64,000 nucleotides of DNA from Bacillus proteolyticus. GTDB lineage: Bacteria > Bacillota > Bacilli > Bacillales > Bacillaceae_G. Every line of letters starts with the position of its first letter. The first letter of the stretch is position 1. A model generated the notes under the pieces. The model saw only the letters and a program-made list of their open reading frames with translations, was not told where the DNA came from and did not search any database. The DNA is taken from positions 26,476-90,475 of the forward strand of contig NZ_MACH01000052.1 in the NCBI RefSeq assembly GCF_001884065.1, given 5' to 3'. This document shows positions 41,998 to 50,829 of this stretch, one piece after another. A program made the translations under genes and the position numbers.

Positions 41998-42866
41998 TTA
42001 CTAGATGAAGTTTGTTTCAATACAAATTGCTCGATTGCATGAGCAACACCATGCTCATTGTTTGTTAATGTTACAACGTCACATAGTTTTTTTACATCTT
42101 CTTCGGCATTTCCCATTGCAACTGATAAGCCAGCTACTTGTAACATTGGCACATCATTAAAGTTATCGCCGATTGCAACAGTATCTTCAATTGGTATATT
42201 GAAATAAGCTGCCATTTCTTGTAGGCCGTTCCCTTTATGACCATGCTTATCCATAATTTCTACATTAGTAGGAGCTGATGCGGTAACCGAAATGTCCGTA
42301 TCTTCTTGTAAAGTTTGCAATAGCTGCGAACGATGGGCAGCATTAAATGTCAAAATAAAGAATTTAGATATTTCTAATTCTGGATTATTCACAACATCTT
42401 CTATTTTTTGGAAATCAGTAATTAAGTTAGACTTCTTTTGTTTTTCTGTAATTCTTTCAAGTTCCTCAAGTGTAACATCTAGTGTATGTTTGTTTTCCTC
42501 GAACGCCTGCATGACTTGACCTTGCCATGTATAAGGAGAATAAACCCCTTTATTTGTGTACAACTTATATGGGAAACCTTCAGATTCTAGTAATTTTGCA
42601 AGCTTGTATACTTTATCATTTTGTAAACAACGCGAGTTAATTACTTTTCCGTCCACATAAACAATTGCCCCATTGCTTGCTCCAACTGGAAGAGATAGTT
42701 TATATTCTTCCAATAATTTCAAAGCATCCTCTTTCGCGCGGCCAGAACAAATCATTACAATATGACCAGCTTCTTTTGCGGTTTGGATAGCTTGTAAGTT
42801 CTCTTTGGAGATTTCAAGATTAGATGATAGTAGTGTACCATCCATATCTAGTGCGATTAATTTCAA
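41994..42866 (-). CDS. Cof-type HAD-IIB phosphatase
   Basis: Cytoplasmic HAD-superfamily hydrolase that would dephosphorylate small sugar or cofactor phosphates, 290 aa. Motif I LDMDGTLL near the N-terminus, motif II CSGRA and motif IV GDNFNDVPML near residue 235. A C2B cap lies between motifs II and III. I use the TTG at 42866, five nt after AGAGGTGG, because it places DMDGTLL in the usual position; the longer frame to 42953 has no ribosome site. True substrate unknown. Confidence 0.88.
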   Translation of the reverse strand: MKLIALDMDGTLLSSNLEISKENLQAIQTAKEAGHIVMICSGRAKEDALKLLEEYKLSLPVGASNGAIVYVDGKVINSRCLQNDKVYKLAKLLESEGFPYKLYTNKGVYSPYTWQGQVMQAFEENKHTLDVTLEELERITEKQKKSNLITDFQKIEDVVNNPELEISKFFILTFNAAHRSQLLQTLQEDTDISVTASAPTNVEIMDKHGHKGNGLQEMAAYFNIPIEDTVAIGDNFNDVPMLQVAGLSVAMGNAEEDVKKLCDVVTLTNNEHGVAHAIEQFVLKQTSSSK

Positions 42867-43340
42867 AATGACCACCTCTTTGTTTCCATTATACATAGTT
42901 ATATAGAGGAAACATATAAACTTATCTTGGAAAGATAGTATTTTATCCCGCATTAATTGCCAGTAAAAGCCCGATTGGTGAAGGGGAATAATTAGTAGGG
43001 AATGGAACTCTCGCTAATTAAAGTTTCACTTTGTTTTGTAACAAAATAGAGATGAATAATATTATATTTCGCTTTATGACCGTAATATTACACTAGTGTT
43101 ACAAGTGCGGACGTAGTGGAAAACGCATTAAAACAAGGTTTTTGAGTGTTTATTTGAAAAAACGTAAAAAAAGTGTAATAAAGTTTACGTAATTATATTG
43201 CAACGTAATAATAGTTATGTTACATTAATGTTACAAACGTTACGTAATTAATTTTAATGTAACGTTAACATAAAAAGTATGAACTAATCATTTCTTAGAA
43301 ATTACATATAGATAACGTATAAAAAAGGAGAATGAATGAT
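42867..43340. other. Long intergenic region upstream of the tandem peptide genes
   Basis: Holds a bcr-like AAAGTTTCACTTT element near 43020-43033, a TTACA-CTAG-TGTTA dyad at 43088-43101, and a divergent version of the peptide-regulon box (43219-43260) with a -10-like TATGAA at 43278-43283. No ORF was recognised. The sequence is unusually rich in TTAC/GTAA words. Confidence 0.6.
43219..43283 (+). promoter_or_regulatory. Divergent peptide-regulon promoter (locus E)
   Basis: GTTACATTAATGTTAC (43219-43234) followed by GTTACGTAATTAATTTTAATGT resembles the 40-bp box but has TGTTA in place of TGTAA and no GATAGT. TATGAA (43278-43283) would be the -10. It precedes the four tandem peptide genes by about 60 nt. 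Confidence 0.5.
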
Positions 43341-43451
43341 ATGAACAACGAGCAAGTATTAAACGTAACAAAAGGTGACTTCTTAGGATCAGCAAGCGGA
43401 GCAGTAGTATTAACAGCATTAATCGTATTTCTTTCAAGCGTATTAGTATAA
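43341..43451 (+). CDS. Tandem tiny hydrophobic peptide, copy 1 (36 aa)
   Basis: ATG at 43341 behind AAAAAAGGAGAATGAATGAT. The peptide begins MNNEQVLNVTKGDFLGSASG and continues as a hydrophobic helix ending LSSVLV. D-F-L-G-x-A-S-G-A ... L-T-A is shared with the peptides at 14000, 16551 and 17537. Copies 1-3 encode the same 36 residues. There is no cleavable signal or modification enzyme nearby. Confidence 0.8.
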   Translation: MNNEQVLNVTKGDFLGSASGAVVLTALIVFLSSVLV

Positions 43452-43494
43452 TAAAAATTTTGTAACAAAAACAAAAGAAGGGAGAATGGAAATT

Positions 43495-43605
43495 ATGAAC
43501 AACGAGCAAGTATTAAATGTAACAAAAGGTGACTTCTTAGGATCAGCAAGCGGAGCAGTAGTATTAACAGCATTAATCGTATTTCTTTCAAGCGTATTAG
43601 TATAA
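43495..43605 (+). CDS. Tandem tiny hydrophobic peptide, copy 2 (36 aa)
   Basis: ATG at 43495 behind GAAGGGAGAATGGAAATT. It encodes the same 36 residues as copies 1 and 3. The 154-nt spacing from copy 1 and the conserved spacer (AAAATTTTGTAACAAAAAC) show a tandem duplication that includes the ribosome site. Confidence 0.8.
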   Translation: MNNEQVLNVTKGDFLGSASGAVVLTALIVFLSSVLV

Positions 43606-43646
43606 TAGAAGTTTTGTAACAAAAAAGAGAAGGGAGAATGGAAATT

Positions 43647-43757
43647 ATGAACAACGAGCAAGTATTAAATGTAACAAAAGGTGACTTCTTAGGATCAGCA
43701 AGCGGAGCAGTAGTATTAACAGCATTAATCGTATTTCTTTCAAGCGTATTAGTATAA
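43647..43757 (+). CDS. Tandem tiny hydrophobic peptide, copy 3 (36 aa)
   Basis: ATG at 43647 behind GAAGGGAGAATGGAAATT. It is the same peptide as copies 1 and 2. The unit is 152 nt, two shorter than its neighbours, because of small changes in the spacer. Confidence 0.8.
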   Translation: MNNEQVLNVTKGDFLGSASGAVVLTALIVFLSSVLV

Positions 43758-43800
43758 TAAAAATTTTGTAACAAAAACAAAAGAAGGGAGAATGAGGAAT

Positions 43801-43911
43801 ATGAACAAGGAACAAGTATTACAAGTAACAAAAATGGATATTTTAGTATCAGCAGGTGGAGCAGCAGTGTTAACAGCGTTTATTATATTCCTTACAAATG
43901 TATTAGTATGA
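43801..43911 (+). CDS. Tandem tiny hydrophobic peptide, diverged copy 4 (36 aa)
   Basis: ATG at 43801 behind GAAGGGAGAATGAGGAAT. It begins MNKEQVLQVTKMDILVSAGG and ends LTNVLV. It has the same length and layout as copies 1-3 but differs at about a third of positions and has lost the F-L-G triplet. It was probably the older member before the recent triplication, or evolves under different constraint. Confidence 0.78.
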   Translation: MNKEQVLQVTKMDILVSAGGAAVLTAFIIFLTNVLV

Positions 43912-43940
43912 GACATATAAATACAATCATCCAAAACAAA

Positions 43941-43990
43941 TAAAGACTCTAGCATATTAGTAAGTAGTTAATATGTTGGGGTCTTTTTTG
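43941..43990 (+). terminator. Terminator of the tandem peptide operon
   Basis: AAGACTCTAGCATATTA / TAATATGTTGGGGTCTT stem (with G-T pairs) followed by TTTTTTG. Confidence 0.85.
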
Positions 43991-43996
43991 TTTTCT

Positions 43997-44220
43997 TCTA
44001 TATATCCCTCCAAGTATTAATAGTTCCCCTTTACTTTAAAGAGAAAAAAGTCGAATTTTATATGTAAGAAAAAAAGAGGAATTTGACAGAAAAGATAGAA
44101 AATTTTAAAGGTCAGAATTTGTTAGCTTGCTAACTAATTTCTATTAACGAATGTTGGAAGCGTTTTCGGTTAGGTTTAATTATGGACCATTTAATCTATT
44201 TACAGGGGGATGAGGAATTT
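43997..44220. promoter_or_regulatory. Upstream region of the tyrosine-catabolism operon
   Basis: A TTGACA at 44083-44088 with a weak TTTAAA downstream is the likely promoter. Just after it lies the perfect dyad GTTAGC-TT-GCTAAC (44121-44134), placed where a repressor would block transcription. No ORF is seen here apart from an upstream extension of the hppD frame that lacks a ribosome site. Confidence 0.5.
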
Positions 44221-45339
44221 ATGAAACAAAAATCTATGGATACGCTAGCTGCACAAATGGAGGACTTTTTTCCGGTACGCGATGTAGATCATTTGGAATT
44301 TTACGTAGGGAATGCAAAGCAATCAAGTTATTATCTTGCGAGAGCATTTGGATTCAAAATTGTAGCTTATTCTGGATTAGAAACAGGAAACCGTGAAAAG
44401 GTATCTTATGTTCTTGTGCAAAAAAATATGCGTTTTGTTGTGTCTGGAGCTTTAAGTAGCGATAGCCGTATTGCAGAGTTTGTAAAGACTCATGGTGATG
44501 GGGTGAAAGATGTGGCTTTACTTGTTGATGACGTTGATAAAGCCTACTCTGAAGCGGTGAAGCGTGGCGCTGTTGCGATTGCTCCACCTGAGGAGTTAAC
44601 AGATGAGGACGGTACATTGAAAAAAGCGGTTATTGGTACGTATGGTGATACAATTCACACGCTTGTAGAGCGTAAAAATTATAAAGGAACATTTATGCCA
44701 GGATTCCAAAAGGTTGAGTTTAATATTCCATTTGAAGAGTCTGGTTTAATTGCTGTAGACCATGTAGTTGGTAACGTTGAGAAAATGGAAGAGTGGGTTA
44801 GTTATTACGAGAATGTTATGGGCTTTAAACAAATGATCCATTTCGACGATGATGATATTAGTACAGAGTATTCGGCGTTAATGTCAAAAGTTATGACGAA
44901 TGGAAGTCGTATTAAGTTCCCTATTAACGAACCAGCAGATGGAAAGAGAAAATCACAAATTCAAGAATATCTTGAATTCTATAATGGAGCGGGTGTACAG
45001 CATCTTGCTTTATTAACAAGTGACATTGTGAAAACAATTGAAGTACTTCGTGCAAATGGCGTTGAGTTTTTAGATACGCCGGATACGTATTACGATGAGT
45101 TAACTGCGCGAGTGGGGAAAATTGATGAAGAAATTGATAAATTAAAAGAATTAAAGATTTTAGTAGATCGTGATGATGAAGGTTACTTACTGCAAATCTT
45201 TACGAAACCAATTGTAGATCGTCCAACTTTATTTATTGAGATTATCCAACGTAAAGGTTCTCGTGGATTTGGTGAAGGGAACTTTAAAGCGTTATTCGAA
45301 TCAATTGAAAGAGAACAAGAGCGCCGCGGGAACTTATAG
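44221..45339 (+). CDS. hppD: 4-hydroxyphenylpyruvate dioxygenase
   Basis: Converts 4-hydroxyphenylpyruvate to homogentisate with O2, the second step of tyrosine breakdown. 372 aa from the ATG at 44221 (GGGGGATGAGGAATTT). Two vicinal-oxygen-chelate repeats carry the Fe(II) ligands: His in AVDHVVGNVE, His in GVQHLALLT, and Glu in TLFIEIIQR near the C-terminus. Length and ligand spacing match the family. First gene of the hppD-fah-hmgA operon. Confidence 0.95.
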   Translation: MKQKSMDTLAAQMEDFFPVRDVDHLEFYVGNAKQSSYYLARAFGFKIVAYSGLETGNREKVSYVLVQKNMRFVVSGALSSDSRIAEFVKTHGDGVKDVALLVDDVDKAYSEAVKRGAVAIAPPEELTDEDGTLKKAVIGTYGDTIHTLVERKNYKGTFMPGFQKVEFNIPFEESGLIAVDHVVGNVEKMEEWVSYYENVMGFKQMIHFDDDDISTEYSALMSKVMTNGSRIKFPINEPADGKRKSQIQEYLEFYNGAGVQHLALLTSDIVKTIEVLRANGVEFLDTPDTYYDELTARVGKIDEEIDKLKELKILVDRDDEGYLLQIFTKPIVDRPTLFIEIIQRKGSRGFGEGNFKALFESIEREQERRGNL

Positions 45340-45402
45340 AATTTGTATCCACCAGCAAGAGGTCCTTTGCTGGTGGAAATTTCATTTTCATAGGGAGGAA
45401 TC

Positions 45403-46362
45403 ATGATGAAATTTGTTACATTCCGTCTCCCTTCAAAGGAAATGCGAGCTGGATGGCTTGAAGGTGACAAAGTAATCGATATGAATCTTGCTAGTGATGG
45501 AAAATTACCTTCTTCAATGTTCGCCTTTTTAGAGAAAGCGGATGAGTATGTAGAAGTAGTACGTAATATTAAGAATCCGGAAAAGGGTATATATTCCTTA
45601 GGGGAAGTACAACTCGCTGCGGCTATTCCTAATCCGAGTAGCATTCGAGATTTTTATGCATTTGAGCAGCATGTAAAAACAGCCCGCGGACGAAGAGGGT
45701 TAGATGTTGTACCTGAATGGTATGATATCCCGGTTTTTTATTTTACTAACCACCGTGCTGTTATTGGACCAGATGATTTTGTTACTGGGCCGAAGAAGTC
45801 TCAAAAGCTTGATTATGAGTTAGAGATTGCTTGCGTAATTGGGAAAGAAGGACGAAACATTTCTCGTGAGCAAGCAGAGGAATATATTTTTGGTTACTGC
45901 ATTATGAACGACTGGAGTGCAAGGGACTTACAAGCAACAGAAATGAAAGTAGGACTCGGCCCAGCAAAAGGAAAAGATTTTGCAACTTCATTAGGAGCGT
46001 ATATCGTTACGAAAGAGGAATTAGACGTTTATCGTAACGGTGATCGTTATGATTTAGAGATGACTGCTCATGTAAATGGAAAGATATTATCAAAGGGAAA
46101 TTTCCAAGATATTTATTATACATTCGCTGAAATGATTGAACGTGCTTCGGAAGACGTTACGTTATATCCAGGAGATGTGATCGGTTCTGGGACAGTAGGA
46201 ACAGGATGTATTTTAGAACTTGGTACAGAAGAATGGCTACAAGATGGAGATGTTGTAGAGCTGTCGATTACTGGTTTAGGTACGTTACGTAATACGGTCA
46301 AAAAAGACATGAAAGCAGGTGATGGGCATGTTTTATCGTCACATGGGGGAGCTACCTCATAA
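45403..46362 (+). CDS. Fumarylacetoacetate hydrolase family protein
   Basis: A 319-aa hydrolase of the FAH superfamily, expected to split fumarylacetoacetate to fumarate and acetoacetate as the last step of tyrosine breakdown. Metal-binding acidic residues lie in KLDYELEIACVIGKEG, with RDFYAFEQHVKTARGRRG and IMNDWSARDLQATEMKVG as family blocks. Starts at tandem ATGs behind AGGGAGGAATC. The context between hppD and hmgA supports the role; many FAH-fold proteins have other substrates. Confidence 0.87.
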   Translation: MMKFVTFRLPSKEMRAGWLEGDKVIDMNLASDGKLPSSMFAFLEKADEYVEVVRNIKNPEKGIYSLGEVQLAAAIPNPSSIRDFYAFEQHVKTARGRRGLDVVPEWYDIPVFYFTNHRAVIGPDDFVTGPKKSQKLDYELEIACVIGKEGRNISREQAEEYIFGYCIMNDWSARDLQATEMKVGLGPAKGKDFATSLGAYIVTKEELDVYRNGDRYDLEMTAHVNGKILSKGNFQDIYYTFAEMIERASEDVTLYPGDVIGSGTVGTGCILELGTEEWLQDGDVVELSITGLGTLRNTVKKDMKAGDGHVLSSHGGATS

Positions 46363-47500
46363 ACGACATGTACAATTTCGTAAAAAAGATGGATCGCTTT
46401 ATCGTGAGCAGGTAATGGGGACAAAAGGTTTCTCTGGTACCCAGTCTATTTTGTATCATCATTATATGCCAACAGAAGTAGGGCATGCGGCATTATCGCA
46501 TTCTTGTCAGTTACAGTATGAAGAGGATGTTGCTCTCGCTCATCGCCACTTCCGTACGAAAGAAAATAAAAAAACAGGTGATGCAGTAAGCGGAAGAAAC
46601 TTTATGCTTGGGAATGAGGATTTATTAATTGGAGTAGTGACTCCAACAGAAAAAATGGATTATTTTTACCGTAATGGTGATGGCGATGAAATGTTATTTG
46701 TTCATTATGGAACAGGAAAAATTGAAACGATGTTTGGAACGATTCACTATAGAAAAGGTGATTATGTAACAATTCCAATTGGAACGATTTATCGTGTTAT
46801 TCCAGATGAGGGGGAGACTAAGTTTCTTGTTGTAGAGGCAAATAGCCAAATTACAACACCAAGTCGCTATCGCAATGAATATGGGCAATTGTTAGAACAT
46901 AGTCCGTTTTGTGAAAGAGATATGCGTGGACCGGAGAAATTGGAGACATATGATGAAAAAGGTGAGTTTGTCGTAATGACAAAGTCGAGAGGTTATATGC
47001 ATAAGCATGTTTTAGGGCACCATCCGTTAGATGTTGTTGGATGGGATGGTTATTTATATCCGTGGGTCTTTAATGTGGAGGATTTTGAACCAATTACAGG
47101 TCGTATTCATCAGCCACCACCAGTACATCAAACATTCGAAGGGCATAATTTCGTCATTTGCTCTTTCGTACCGCGTTTATACGATTATCATCCAGAATCT
47201 ATTCCGGCACCATATTATCATAGTAATGTGAATAGTGATGAAGTGCTGTACTATGTAGAAGGTAACTTTATGAGCCGAAAAGGTGTAGAAGAAGGTTCTA
47301 TTACCCTTCATCCAAGCGGGATCCCGCATGGGCCACATCCAGGGAAAACAGAAGCGAGTATAGGAAAGAAAGAGACACTTGAACTGGCTGTTATGATAGA
47401 TACATTCCGTCCGCTTCGTATTGTAAAACAAGCACATGAGACGGAAGATGAAAAATATATGTATAGCTGGATTGAAGAGGGTTCATATACTGTGAAATAA
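46328..47500 (+). CDS. hmgA: Homogentisate 1,2-dioxygenase
   Basis: Opens the homogentisate ring to maleylacetoacetate using Fe(II) and O2. 390 aa of cupin-type fold. Family blocks include HMGELPHKRHVQF at the N-terminus, GDYVTIPIGTIYR in the centre, and PSGIPHGPHPGKTEAS with iron-ligand histidines and Glu near the C-terminus. I start it at the ATG at 46328, overlapping the FAH gene by 35 nt. With hppD and FAH it completes most of the pathway; no maleylacetoacetate isomerase gene is seen. Confidence 0.93.
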   Translation: MFYRHMGELPHKRHVQFRKKDGSLYREQVMGTKGFSGTQSILYHHYMPTEVGHAALSHSCQLQYEEDVALAHRHFRTKENKKTGDAVSGRNFMLGNEDLLIGVVTPTEKMDYFYRNGDGDEMLFVHYGTGKIETMFGTIHYRKGDYVTIPIGTIYRVIPDEGETKFLVVEANSQITTPSRYRNEYGQLLEHSPFCERDMRGPEKLETYDEKGEFVVMTKSRGYMHKHVLGHHPLDVVGWDGYLYPWVFNVEDFEPITGRIHQPPPVHQTFEGHNFVICSFVPRLYDYHPESIPAPYYHSNVNSDEVLYYVEGNFMSRKGVEEGSITLHPSGIPHGPHPGKTEASIGKKETLELAVMIDTFRPLRIVKQAHETEDEKYMYSWIEEGSYTVK

Positions 47501-47502
47501 GT

Positions 47503-47543
47503 AAAAAGAGGCATGCTCACTAAGGGAGCATGCCTCTTTTATG
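47503..47543 (+). terminator. Terminator of the tyrosine-catabolism operon
   Basis: AAAAGAGGCATGCTC / GAGCATGCCTCTTTT perfect stem with a short loop. Confidence 0.93.
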
Positions 47544-47729
47544 GAATCGACATGTATAATAATACCAAAAAAATATAGAAAGATATATAGAAAGAATGAT
47601 AAAGATGGTGCATATTCAGAAGAATTTCTACTTATTTCGACAAAAGTATTGACTGGAAAAAGTGTTATGAGTAAAATGAAAAAGCAAATTAAAAATTTTC
47701 AGAAAATTTAAAACTTGGAGGAGCATGCT

Positions 47730-49145
47730 ATGAAGCAAATTTTTCAAAAGAAGCCTCTTGCAAAGTTAATGCAAGAAAGTAAGCAAAAGACGTTAGCAAG
47801 AACACTGGGCGCATTGGATTTAACTATGCTTGGAATTGGGGCAATTGTTGGAACAGGTATTTTTGTTTTAACGGGCGTGGTAGCAGCGAAACATTCTGGA
47901 CCAGCTATTATATTATCGTTTGCGATAGCCGCGTTAGCCTGTGCATTTGCTGCATTTTGTTACGCTGAATTTGCTTCTTCAGTTCCTGTCTCGGGCAGTG
48001 TGTATACGTATACGTACGCGACGATGGGGGAAGTATTCGCATTTTTAATTGGATGGGATTTAATGCTTGAGTATTTACTAGCTACCTCTGCTGTAGCAAA
48101 TGGGTGGTCCGCCTATTTTCAATCTTTATTAAAGGGATTTGGGATCCATATTCCTACCATTCTCTCCTCGGCCCCTGGTACAGGAAAGGGTGGAATAATT
48201 GATTTACCCGCAGTTCTCATTATTTTAGTGATGACGGTTCTTTTATCTAGAGGTGTTCGTGAAAGTGCACGTATAAATAATATTATGGTATTTATTAAAT
48301 TAGCAGTTGTTCTTATTTTTATCTTTGCTGGTTTTAATTATGTGAAGCCCGAAAACTGGACGCCTTTTATGCCATTTGGTTTAGATGGTGTAATGGCTGG
48401 AGCAGCTACAGTTTTCTTCGCATTCATAGGATTTGATGCAGTCTCAACAGCTGCAGAAGAAGTGAAACGTCCACAACGTGATTTACCAATCGGCATTATC
48501 GCATCGTTATTAATTTGTACTGTTCTTTATATCGTTGTTTCACTTATTTTGACAGGAATTGTTCCATACGGACAGCTAAATATATCAGATCCAGTTGCTT
48601 TCGCACTTCAATTTATTGGACAAGATAGTTTGGCGGGAGTGATATCAGTAGGAGCAATTACAGGAATTACAACTGTAATGTTAGTTATGATGTATGGGCA
48701 AGTTCGTGTTTCATATGCAATGAGTCGTGATGGATTATTGCCGAAGCGTCTTGCTAAAGTTCATCCGAAATTTAAAACACCATTTTTAAATACATGGACA
48801 ACAGGTATTATCGCAGCACTTATTTCAGGATTAATAGATTTAAATGTTTTAGCACACCTTGTAAATATGGGAACTTTGTCAGCCTTTGCACTTGTAGCTG
48901 TTGCTGTCATTGTGATGAGAAGAACTCATCCTGATTTACCAAGGTCGTTTAAGGCGCCGCTCGTACCATTTTTACCAGCGTTAACGGTAATTTTTTGTTT
49001 ATACTTAATGCTTCAGTTATCCGGCACAGCTTGGATTAGTTTTGGTGTATGGATGGTTATCGGTATAGCAGTTTACTTTTTATATAGCCGAAAGCATAGT
49101 GCCCTAAATAATAGTAAAAAAGAAGAAGATGTAGCAAATTTATAA
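47730..49145 (+). CDS. APC-family amino acid permease (YfnA/YhdG-like)
   Basis: A 471-aa transporter with twelve hydrophobic helices. The first helix region GALDLTMLGIGAIVGTGIFV holds the conserved G-A-I-(I/V)-G-(T/S)-G-I-F substrate motif. AFIGFDAVSTAAEEVKRPQR is the loop typical of cationic or broad amino acid transporters in this family. I start at the ATG at 47730 (TTGGAGGAGCATGCT). Single-gene unit. The downstream neighbourhood of tyrosine genes could hint at substrate, but nothing in the sequence proves it. Confidence 0.9.
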   Translation: MKQIFQKKPLAKLMQESKQKTLARTLGALDLTMLGIGAIVGTGIFVLTGVVAAKHSGPAIILSFAIAALACAFAAFCYAEFASSVPVSGSVYTYTYATMGEVFAFLIGWDLMLEYLLATSAVANGWSAYFQSLLKGFGIHIPTILSSAPGTGKGGIIDLPAVLIILVMTVLLSRGVRESARINNIMVFIKLAVVLIFIFAGFNYVKPENWTPFMPFGLDGVMAGAATVFFAFIGFDAVSTAAEEVKRPQRDLPIGIIASLLICTVLYIVVSLILTGIVPYGQLNISDPVAFALQFIGQDSLAGVISVGAITGITTVMLVMMYGQVRVSYAMSRDGLLPKRLAKVHPKFKTPFLNTWTTGIIAALISGLIDLNVLAHLVNMGTLSAFALVAVAVIVMRRTHPDLPRSFKAPLVPFLPALTVIFCLYLMLQLSGTAWISFGVWMVIGIAVYFLYSRKHSALNNSKKEEDVANL

Positions 49146-49147
49146 GT

Positions 49148-49184
49148 GGAAAAATCCATTCTAATTCTGTTAGAATGGATTTTT
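49148..49184 (+). terminator. Terminator of the permease gene
   Basis: AAATCCATTCTA / TAGAATGGATTT stem followed by TTTT. Confidence 0.9.
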
Positions 49185-49253
49185 TAATTTGAAAATTTAC
49201 ATTTTTCTGAATTTATTATAAGATAATTGTTGGTTAATTAAGGGGGTGGAAGT

Positions 49254-50528
49254 ATGAAAAATACATGGCGTGAGTTAAGGGAGATGGATCGTAACGTATG
49301 GATTCGATTTATCGGTGAGACATTGAACGGAATTGCGATGATGATGTTAATGCCTTTTTTTGCACTATATTTAAAAGATAAGGTAGATTCTTTATTACAA
49401 GTTGGAATCATTATGGCGCTTTCTCCAATAGCTGCGAGTTTTGGCTCGCTTATAGGCGGAAGAATTGCCGATATATATGGAAGAAAGCCAATTATGATAT
49501 TTTCGATGGCGAGTAATGCATTACTAATGCTCGGTTTTTTATTTATAGAAGGGTTTATTCCATATGCCATTTTATCTATTTTTTTAGGATTAAGTAATTC
49601 GCTATTTCACCCAGCGGCATCGGCGATGGTTGCAGATGTGACGGCGCCAGAAAAAAGAACAGAAGCATATGGTTTATTGCGAATGGGACACAATATTGGT
49701 GCTGCAATTGGACCGATAATGGGAGCATCAGTAGTTGTTTTATCAAAGAACCTCGTGTTTATTATTGCTTCATCCGCTATGTTGTTTTATGCACTACTAG
49801 TGTTAGTACTTATTAAAGAAACAATGCCAAAAATTACTGATATGACGGAAAAAAATAAAGAGAATGACTCTGGAGCAGTTTGGAAAATTTTGATGAGAGA
49901 TAAGGCGTTAATGATTTATTTGTTAGCGGGGATCATTATTTCTATGGGGTTCTCTCAAACAGAAGGCATGTTGCCGCTGCACTTTGATAACGAAATGAAG
50001 GATATTTTTGGAGTCAACAACCCATACCCATATTTAATGGCATTAAATGGTCTATTAGTTGTTTTATTTCAATTTCAAATTTCAAAATGGGCGACAGATA
50101 AACCTGTCGGAAAGACGATGTTATACGGTGCGTGTTTGTTCGGAATTGGTTTGTTTTTTATAGGGTGGTTACCGAAGTGGTTTGGAGAGTTTGATACAAA
50201 TGCTACAATTATTTTAATGACGTTAATGTTTGTTTATGCCATATATACGTTAGGCGAGATGATTATGTCGCCTGTACAGATGACGTTTGTAGCGAATTTG
50301 GCCCCTGAGCATTTGAGGGGAACCTATATGGGGGCGGCGAGTTTGCAGTGGATTACAGGAAGTGCATTCGGTCCACTTCTTGGTGGTTTTCTATTGGATC
50401 GTTTGCTTGGTCACTACTTATTTACGATTTTAAGTGTAGGGTGTGTAGTTGCAGGCTTTGTATATGTTTCTTTAGATCGTCTTATTGAGCAGAGGCAAAA
50501 AGATACGCTTAAAAAACAGTCTTCTTAA
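49254..50528 (+). CDS. MFS transporter
   Basis: A 424-aa major-facilitator protein with twelve hydrophobic helices. The loop 2-3 motif GGRIADIYGRKPIMIFS is clear. Multidrug-efflux type features such as RMGHNIGAAIGPIMGAS occur in helix 5. Ribosome site AGGGGGTGGAAGT. Substrate unknown; resistance to a toxic compound is common for this group. The stop codon is followed at once by a TGAAACTTTAATCAG element. Confidence 0.9.
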   Translation: MKNTWRELREMDRNVWIRFIGETLNGIAMMMLMPFFALYLKDKVDSLLQVGIIMALSPIAASFGSLIGGRIADIYGRKPIMIFSMASNALLMLGFLFIEGFIPYAILSIFLGLSNSLFHPAASAMVADVTAPEKRTEAYGLLRMGHNIGAAIGPIMGASVVVLSKNLVFIIASSAMLFYALLVLVLIKETMPKITDMTEKNKENDSGAVWKILMRDKALMIYLLAGIIISMGFSQTEGMLPLHFDNEMKDIFGVNNPYPYLMALNGLLVVLFQFQISKWATDKPVGKTMLYGACLFGIGLFFIGWLPKWFGEFDTNATIILMTLMFVYAIYTLGEMIMSPVQMTFVANLAPEHLRGTYMGAASLQWITGSAFGPLLGGFLLDRLLGHYLFTILSVGCVVAGFVYVSLDRLIEQRQKDTLKKQSS

Positions 50529-50829
50529 TAAAATGAAACTTTAATCAGTTTTTTTTCATTCTCCACAAATGGTAGGATAATATAGATGACATACACAAAA
50601 AGTGGATCTCTACATATTTTAGGTACATAACCAGATTAGATAGCAATTTTACTTTAAAGTTTAATTTTGTTTAGGTGTGTAGAAAATTAAAGAGGAAAAG
50701 TGTAGAAAACCAATAAGTGGTGTCTTTTAATTATTTGTGGAAGTTACATTTTATTTCAAATAGGAACTACCTATTTTTATAAAAAGTGCTAAAATAGAAA
50801 AATGAAAACAATTGGTTAGGGTGATTTCA
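50529..50829. other. Intergenic region between MFS gene and ddl
   Basis: Begins with a TGAAACTTTAATCAG repeat element (50536-50550) then an eight-T run. The remainder is AT-rich with no ORF. A TAAAAT hexamer near 50789-50796 is a possible -10 for ddl. Confidence 0.5.

Larger units (their letters stand above)
43341..43795 (+). repeat. Tandem direct repeat, three units of 152-154 bp
   Basis: Units begin at 43341, 43495 and 43647 and each holds one peptide gene plus its spacer. Units 1-3 are almost the same at the nucleotide level through coding and spacer; the following unit (43801) is diverged. Confidence 0.9.

Noticed and set aside
43341-43911. CRISPR array
   Set aside because: The repeats are 152-154 bp coding units with conserved spacers, not 24-40 bp repeats separated by unique spacers.
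43341-43911. Classic bacteriocin or lantibiotic cluster
   Set aside because: No leader-cleavage site, modification enzyme, dedicated exporter or immunity gene is adjacent, and the peptides lack the Cys/Ser/Thr pattern of lantibiotics.
43288-43955. Minus-strand open frames over the tandem peptide genes
   Set aside because: They are the reverse complements of the repeated peptide genes, have no ribosome sites, and are open only because the repeats are.
47545-47729. T-box or other riboswitch before the amino acid permease
   Set aside because: No T-box sequence or terminator pair could be found; the stretch is simply AT-rich.
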